Assembly: GCA_017996175.1 (NCBI GenBank)
Contig: JAGOHK010000019.1
Coordinates: 1 to 55,300, forward strand
Origin: Leptospiraceae bacterium
GTDB taxonomy: Bacteria; Spirochaetota; Leptospiria; Leptospirales; Leptospiraceae
DNA length: 55,300 nt
Reading direction: 5' to 3'
Shown here: positions 50,759 through 55,300 of the stretch, piece after piece
How positions within the stretch are numbered: position 1 is the stretch's first letter
Layout: each line of letters starts with the position of its first letter
The notes under the pieces: model-generated
The model's input: the letters and a program-made list of their open reading frames with translations, nothing else
Told to the model about the DNA's origin: nothing
Database searches by the model: none
Translations under genes and position numbers: made by a program

Positions 50759-53700
50759 ATGAAACTTACTACACCTAAATACTTAAATATTGGTTTTTTA
50801 CTATTACTTACTTTAACTTTTTCGAACTGCACGGCTTGGCCGGCAGTAGCTGCACTTCTAGGCTTGGCAGGTGGAAAGGGAGGAGGGGGACTCATGATCA
50901 TTCCGCCTGGTGGGTCAGATGCTAGTACTGATCCTGCTACCTCTGTTGGAGGTAGTACAGGCATTGGGTTTAGTTCCTCTAGTTCTACGAATATTGAGAC
51001 ATCGCCGAACGTAACAGTACCTGTTGTAATTTCTACATCCATGAATGCGACTGTAGATTATACCGTTACAGGAACTGCGACAGGTGGTGGAGTAGATTAT
51101 ACACTTGCAAATGGAACTCTTACATTCACAAATGGGGGAGCGACTACTCAAAATATTACTTTTACAATTGTGAACGATGCCCTATTTGAAGCAAACGAAA
51201 CTGTAATTATTACATTGTCCAATCCAACCGGTACTACGTTAGGGGCTAATACTGTACATACTTACACGATAGTAGATGATGACTCTGCATCTATTGCGTT
51301 CGATGCTGTCTCCTCAAGTGGGGCAGAAGGGGTGACTAATGTTACAATTCCTGTTTCAATTTCTGATACGACTGGTGCTAGCGTTAATTACTCCGTAACC
51401 GGTGGGACTGCGACTGATTCAGGAGCGGATTATACCTTGGCAAGTGGGACGTTGACTTTTATTAATGGTGGTGCTACAACGCAAAATATTACATTCACAG
51501 TAAACGATGATGCGTTATACGAAAACGATGAGACAATTGAGATTACATTATCCAGTCCAACGGGCGCAAACTTAGGTGTAAACACAATTCATACTTATAC
51601 AATTACGAATGACGATGTTGCCCCAACCGTAGGATTTACAGCGACTAGTTCTAATGGATTTGAATCAGTTACATCTCCAATTATGACAGTAACTCTTTCT
51701 GCTCCATCTGCACTTACGACTATAGTTGATTATGCGGTATCGGGTGCGAGTACCGCTAGCGCAGGGGTCGATTATACATTATCCGCAGGAACTTTGACGT
51801 TTCCAGCAGGTACGACAAGTCTCAATATTACTCCAACTATTGTAAATGATTTAAACACGGAGTTAGATGAAACTGTAATCATAATACTCTCCAATGCTAC
51901 TAATTCTACTTTGGGGAATAGTTCTCATTTATATACGATTGAGGACAATGATGCCCCTTCTATTTCGTTTTCTGCTACTACTTCCGTTGGCTCAGAAGCA
52001 ACTGGCTCTGTAAATATTCCAGTCAGTGTTTCTGCACCCTATTCTGGAACGGTTACGGTGGATTATTCCGTTACAGGTGGGACAGCTATTGGCTCAGGAA
52101 CTGATTATACTCTTTCAAGTGGCACATTGGTATTTGCCTCAGGTGTTTCTACACAAAATATTAATGTTACCATTGTGAATGACACTTTCTTAGAGTCGAA
52201 TGAGACAATCGTAATTAGCCTCTCTAACCCAACTGCTGGTTCAAGCCTGGGGGCTAATGTCAATCATACTTATACAATCGTAGACGAGGATACTGCATCA
52301 GTGGAATTTACTGCAAATGCTTCTAGCGGGAGTGAGGCAACTACATCGGTAACAATTCCTGTGAGTATTTCGCAAACTGCTACAGCGAGCGTTAACTATT
52401 CCGTAACCGGTGGAACTGCCACAGGAAGTGGAACTGATTATACTTTGGCAAGCGGAACGTTGAATTTTACTAGTGGAGGTGCGACTACTCAGAATATAAG
52501 CATTACAATCAATAATGACGCTTTAAATGAATTAGACGAGACAATCATTATTACCCTCTCAAGTCCTTCTGCCGGTCTGAACTTGGGTGTAAATTCAGCA
52601 CATACTTATACAATTACTAATGATGATGTTGCACCTACTGTTGCATTTAGTGCAGCGACTTCTAGTGGAAGCGAGACAGTGACTGCGGTAACAATTCCAG
52701 TAACGTTAACTGGGAATACTACCGCACAAACGGTTACGGTTGGTTATTCGGTGACTGGTGGAACTGCTACAGGAAGTGGAACAGATTTTACCTTAGCAAA
52801 CGGAACATTGACATTTACTCCTGGAACTACTTCTCAAAATATTTCTATTTCTGTAATCAATGATTCAATTAATGAAACCAATGAAACGATCCAAGTTACA
52901 TTAGCTACTCCGACTGTTGCTACACTTGGAACAGATACAGTCCATACTTATACGATAGCGGATAATGACACGGCTCCTACGGTTGCGTTTAGCGCAACCA
53001 CTTCAAGTGGAAGTGAGGCAACTACATCGGTGTCAATTCCTGTCAGCCTAACTGGAAATGCAACTGCGCAAACGGTTACTGTCGATTATTCTGTAACAGG
53101 TGGGACGGCAACTGGAACAGGGACAGATTATACATTAGCCTCAGGAACTTTGACATTCAATGCTGGAACTACTTCTCAGAATATTGATGTAACTGTCGTG
53201 AATGATTTACTGAATGAAACAAACGAAACTATTATTGTAACCTTGGCGAATCCAACTATTTCTACGCTCGGCACGAATACAACGCATACATATACGATAA
53301 CCGATAACGATACAGCCCCATCAGTAGCCTTTGGCGCTGCAACTTCAAACGGTGCAGAGTCTGTAACTTCCGTATCAATTCCTGTGAGTTTAATTGGGAA
53401 TTCTACTACTCAAGCGGTTACTGTTGATTATTCTATCAGTGGAACTGCAACTGGTAGTGGGACTGATTATACATTAGCCGCTGGAACTTTGACATTTAAC
53501 CCTGGAACTACTTCTCAGAATATAGATATTACAGTTGTAAATGATGGAATTAACGAGACAAACGAAACTATTATAATGACTTTGGCGAACCCAAGTATTG
53601 TTACACTTGGCGCAATTACAGGGCATACTTATACTATTGTAGATGATGATACTCCTTCTATTGCGTTTAACGCTACTTCTTCGAATGCTTCAGAGACTAC

Positions 53701-55300
53701 AACTACTGTGACGATTCCTGTTACTATTTCCTTAACTGCAAATTCTAGCGTAGACTATACAGTAACCGGTGGAACTGCAACTGGTAGTGGAGCAGATTTT
53801 ACTTTAGCCGCTGGAACATTGAATTTTACCAATGGTGGAGCAATGTCGCAAGATATAAGTATTCTAGTAAATAACGATACACTTTATGAAAATGATGAGA
53901 CAATCGTTATTACCCTCTCAAATCCCAGCAATGCAAACTTAGGTGGAAATACAGTTCATACTTACACAATAACAAATGATGACGCGATGCCGACTGTAGA
54001 ATTTACGTCAGCGAGCCAATCAAGTGTTGGTGAAACTGGGACGATGACGATTACAGCACAATTAAGTGCAACGAGTGGTCTTGCGGTTACTGTTCCGTTT
54101 ACCGTAAATGGATCTTCTACTGCAACAGGAGCGGATTACTCATTATCCGCTTCTCCTATTACAATACCTGCTGGGTCAACTACAGGAACAGCAACGATTA
54201 CCATTACCTCTGACACTTTAGATGAGGCTAACGAAACAGTAGTTCTAGATATGGGAGTAGTGACTAATGCAACTGCCTCAGGAACAACAACACATACCGC
54301 TACTATTACTGATGATGATGCAGCGCCAACTGTTTCGTTTACCGCAGCAAGCCAATTAAGTGCGGGTGAAACTGGAACAATGACGATTACGGCAGAGTTG
54401 AGTGCTGTGAGCGGACTTGCGGTTACTGTGCCGTTTACCGTAAATGGTTCCTCAACAGCGAGTGGTGGGGGAGTGGATTATTCTATTTCTGCATTGCCAA
54501 TTTCTATTCCTGCCGGTTCAACAACTGGAACTATTACAATTTCTATTACAGCGGATACTTTAGATGAGGTGAACGAGACTGTAGTTGTAGACATGGATAC
54601 TCCAACGAATGCAACTGCATCGGGAACAACAACGCATACCGCATCGATTACAGACGATGATGCAGCGCCAACTGTAGAGTTTACCGCAGCGAGCCAATCG
54701 AGTGCTGGTGAAACTGGGACAATGATGATTACAGCACAATTGAGTGCTGCGAGTGCGAAAGCGATTACTGTTCCGTTTTCCGTAAATGGTTCATCGACTG
54801 CAACAGGAGCGGATTACTCAATATCAGCCTCACCGATTACTATTGCCGCTGGTTCCACAACTGGGACTGTAACGATTACTATTACAGGGGATACATTAGA
54901 TGAGGCTAACGAGACAGTAATCGTAGATATTGGATCTCCAACGAATGCAACTGCATCTGGAACAACAACTCATACCGCAACGATTACGGATGATGATGCA
55001 CCACCAACTGTAGAGTTTACGGCAGTTACCTCAAATGGTAATGAGTCAGCTACAGCAGTAACAATTCCAGTAAATTTATCAGCAGTATCTGCTCAAACGG
55101 TTACTGTTGGTTATTCGGTAACAGGTGGAACAGCGACCGGTAGCGGAACAGATTTTACTTTAGCTGCTGGAACTTTAACTTATACAGCAGGTGTTACATC
55201 GCAGGATATAACACTGACAGTTGCGAATGACACAGCAACAGAAGTGGATGAGACAATTATTATTACACTTGCAAGTCCAACGAATGCGACTTTAGGAACA
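50759..55300 (+). CDS. Calx-beta repeat lipoprotein, C-terminus outside window
   Basis: Starts at the ATG at 50759 (AGAGGA 8 bases upstream) and is still open at the window end: 1514 codons without a stop. The signal MKLTTPKYLNIGFLLLLTLT leads to the lipobox FSNC, then a glycine-rich linker (GGKGGGG). After that come about twelve complete Calx-beta domains plus the start of a thirteenth, repeating every 335-342 bp (about 113 residues). Each has a phrase like VDYTVTGGTATGSGTDYTLA, an ETN/DET motif (NETNETIIVTL) and the ending HTYTIxDDD. Calx-beta domains bind calcium and are common in secreted adhesins. Repeats 10-12 form a distinct, nearly identical subgroup (GETGTMTITAELSA). Confidence 0.88.
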   Translation, partial: MKLTTPKYLNIGFLLLLTLTFSNCTAWPAVAALLGLAGGKGGGGLMIIPPGGSDASTDPATSVGGSTGIGFSSSSSTNIETSPNVTVPVVISTSMNATVDYTVTGTATGGGVDYTLANGTLTFTNGGATTQNITFTIVNDALFEANETVIITLSNPTGTTLGANTVHTYTIVDDDSASIAFDAVSSSGAEGVTNVTIPVSISDTTGASVNYSVTGGTATDSGADYTLASGTLTFINGGATTQNITFTVNDDALYENDETIEITLSSPTGANLGVNTIHTYTITNDDVAPTVGFTATSSNGFESVTSPIMTVTLSAPSALTTIVDYAVSGASTASAGVDYTLSAGTLTFPAGTTSLNITPTIVNDLNTELDETVIIILSNATNSTLGNSSHLYTIEDNDAPSISFSATTSVGSEATGSVNIPVSVSAPYSGTVTVDYSVTGGTAIGSGTDYTLSSGTLVFASGVSTQNINVTIVNDTFLESNETIVISLSNPTAGSSLGANVNHTYTIVDEDTASVEFTANASSGSEATTSVTIPVSISQTATASVNYSVTGGTATGSGTDYTLASGTLNFTSGGATTQNISITINNDALNELDETIIITLSSPSAGLNLGVNSAHTYTITNDDVAPTVAFSAATSSGSETVTAVTIPVTLTGNTTAQTVTVGYSVTGGTATGSGTDFTLANGTLTFTPGTTSQNISISVINDSINETNETIQVTLATPTVATLGTDTVHTYTIADNDTAPTVAFSATTSSGSEATTSVSIPVSLTGNATAQTVTVDYSVTGGTATGTGTDYTLASGTLTFNAGTTSQNIDVTVVNDLLNETNETIIVTLANPTISTLGTNTTHTYTITDNDTAPSVAFGAATSNGAESVTSVSIPVSLIGNSTTQAVTVDYSISGTATGSGTDYTLAAGTLTFNPGTTSQNIDITVVNDGINETNETIIMTLANPSIVTLGAITGHTYTIVDDDTPSIAFNATSSNASETTTTVTIPVTISLTANSSVDYTVTGGTATGSGADFTLAAGTLNFTNGGAMSQDISILVNNDTLYENDETIVITLSNPSNANLGGNTVHTYTITNDDAMPTVEFTSASQSSVGETGTMTITAQLSATSGLAVTVPFTVNGSSTATGADYSLSASPITIPAGSTTGTATITITSDTLDEANETVVLDMGVVTNATASGTTTHTATITDDDAAPTVSFTAASQLSAGETGTMTITAELSAVSGLAVTVPFTVNGSSTASGGGVDYSISALPISIPAGSTTGTITISITADTLDEVNETVVVDMDTPTNATASGTTTHTASITDDDAAPTVEFTAASQSSAGETGTMMITAQLSAASAKAITVPFSVNGSSTATGADYSISASPITIAAGSTTGTVTITITGDTLDEANETVIVDIGSPTNATASGTTTHTATITDDDAPPTVEFTAVTSNGNESATAVTIPVNLSAVSAQTVTVGYSVTGGTATGSGTDFTLAAGTLTYTAGVTSQDITLTVANDTATEVDETIIITLASPTNATLGT

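Noticed and set aside
50671..51151. Minus-strand frames over the start of the Calx-beta gene
   Set aside because: The plus-strand frame has a lipobox, ribosome binding site and domain repeats; the antisense frames have none of these.
50759..55300. Regular repeats resembling a CRISPR or satellite array
   Set aside because: The period is 335-342 bp, the repeats are translated in one frame and encode Calx-beta domains.

Overview
The window looks like a chromosomal segment of a spirochete, most likely from the Leptospiraceae. The DNA is AT-rich. It carries the spirochete-type flagellar order fliF-fliG-fliH-fliI-fliJ followed by an FlbB/collar-like gene, an ftsQ-ftsA-ftsZ cluster, two lipoproteins that combine bacterial Ig-like (BIg2) repeats with an LruC-type domain (a domain named after a Leptospira antigen), and many intergenic palindromic repeats. 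No rRNA, tRNA or CRISPR array was recognised.

Layout. 1-210: start of an IS5-type transposase running off the left edge, next to a truncated host-gene tail. 256-3119: a small secreted protein, class II fructose-bisphosphate aldolase and dapF. 3348-6120: a large membrane protein and a six-cysteine secreted protein. 6173-12711 (minus): flagellar operon fliFGHIJ, a 47-aa coiled-coil gene with a GTG start, and flbB. 12823-16884: PrsW-type membrane protease, a decayed MNT/HEPN nucleotidyltransferase-toxin pair, a DUF4139 protein and an RluA-type pseudouridine synthase. 17273-20505: a small lipoprotein, a GT-C-type membrane protein and a GT4 glycosyltransferase. 20801-30209 (minus): tandem BIg2/LruC lipoproteins of about 1333 and 1708 residues. 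30210-31319: about 1.1 kb of repeat-rich intergenic DNA. 31320-34709: ftsQ-ftsA-ftsZ. 34863-36709: an ATPase plus TOPRIM-like gene pair that resembles two-gene phage-defence modules. 36848-45491 (minus): pbpC and a PLP-fold enzyme (overlapping), a structured leader, a TonB-dependent receptor, a CDP-alcohol phosphatidyltransferase, a sodium:solute symporter and a membrane protein. 45916-50524: a hypothetical protein, a PIN toxin with a Phd-like antitoxin, rmuC, a fatty acid desaturase and a small acidic protein. 50759 to the right edge: a Calx-beta repeat lipoprotein that is still open at the window end.

How it fits together. The window mixes housekeeping modules (division, peptidoglycan precursor and synthesis, periplasmic flagellar motor, phospholipid synthesis) with surface-display genes (BIg2/LruC, Calx-beta, glycosyltransferases, TonB receptor). 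Small defence or toxin-antitoxin modules sit between them.

The most distinctive sequence-level features are: (i) a family of palindromic doublets, four of them exactly 72 bp, whose two hairpins differ in sequence by a consistent rule and show compensatory changes; (ii) a 16-residue peptide shared by FliF and the DUF4139 protein whose codons differ only synonymously; (iii) the ATPase/TOPRIM pair; (iv) a common C-terminal membrane tail on both LruC-type lipoproteins; and (v) several other miniature inverted-repeat families, some lying inside operons.
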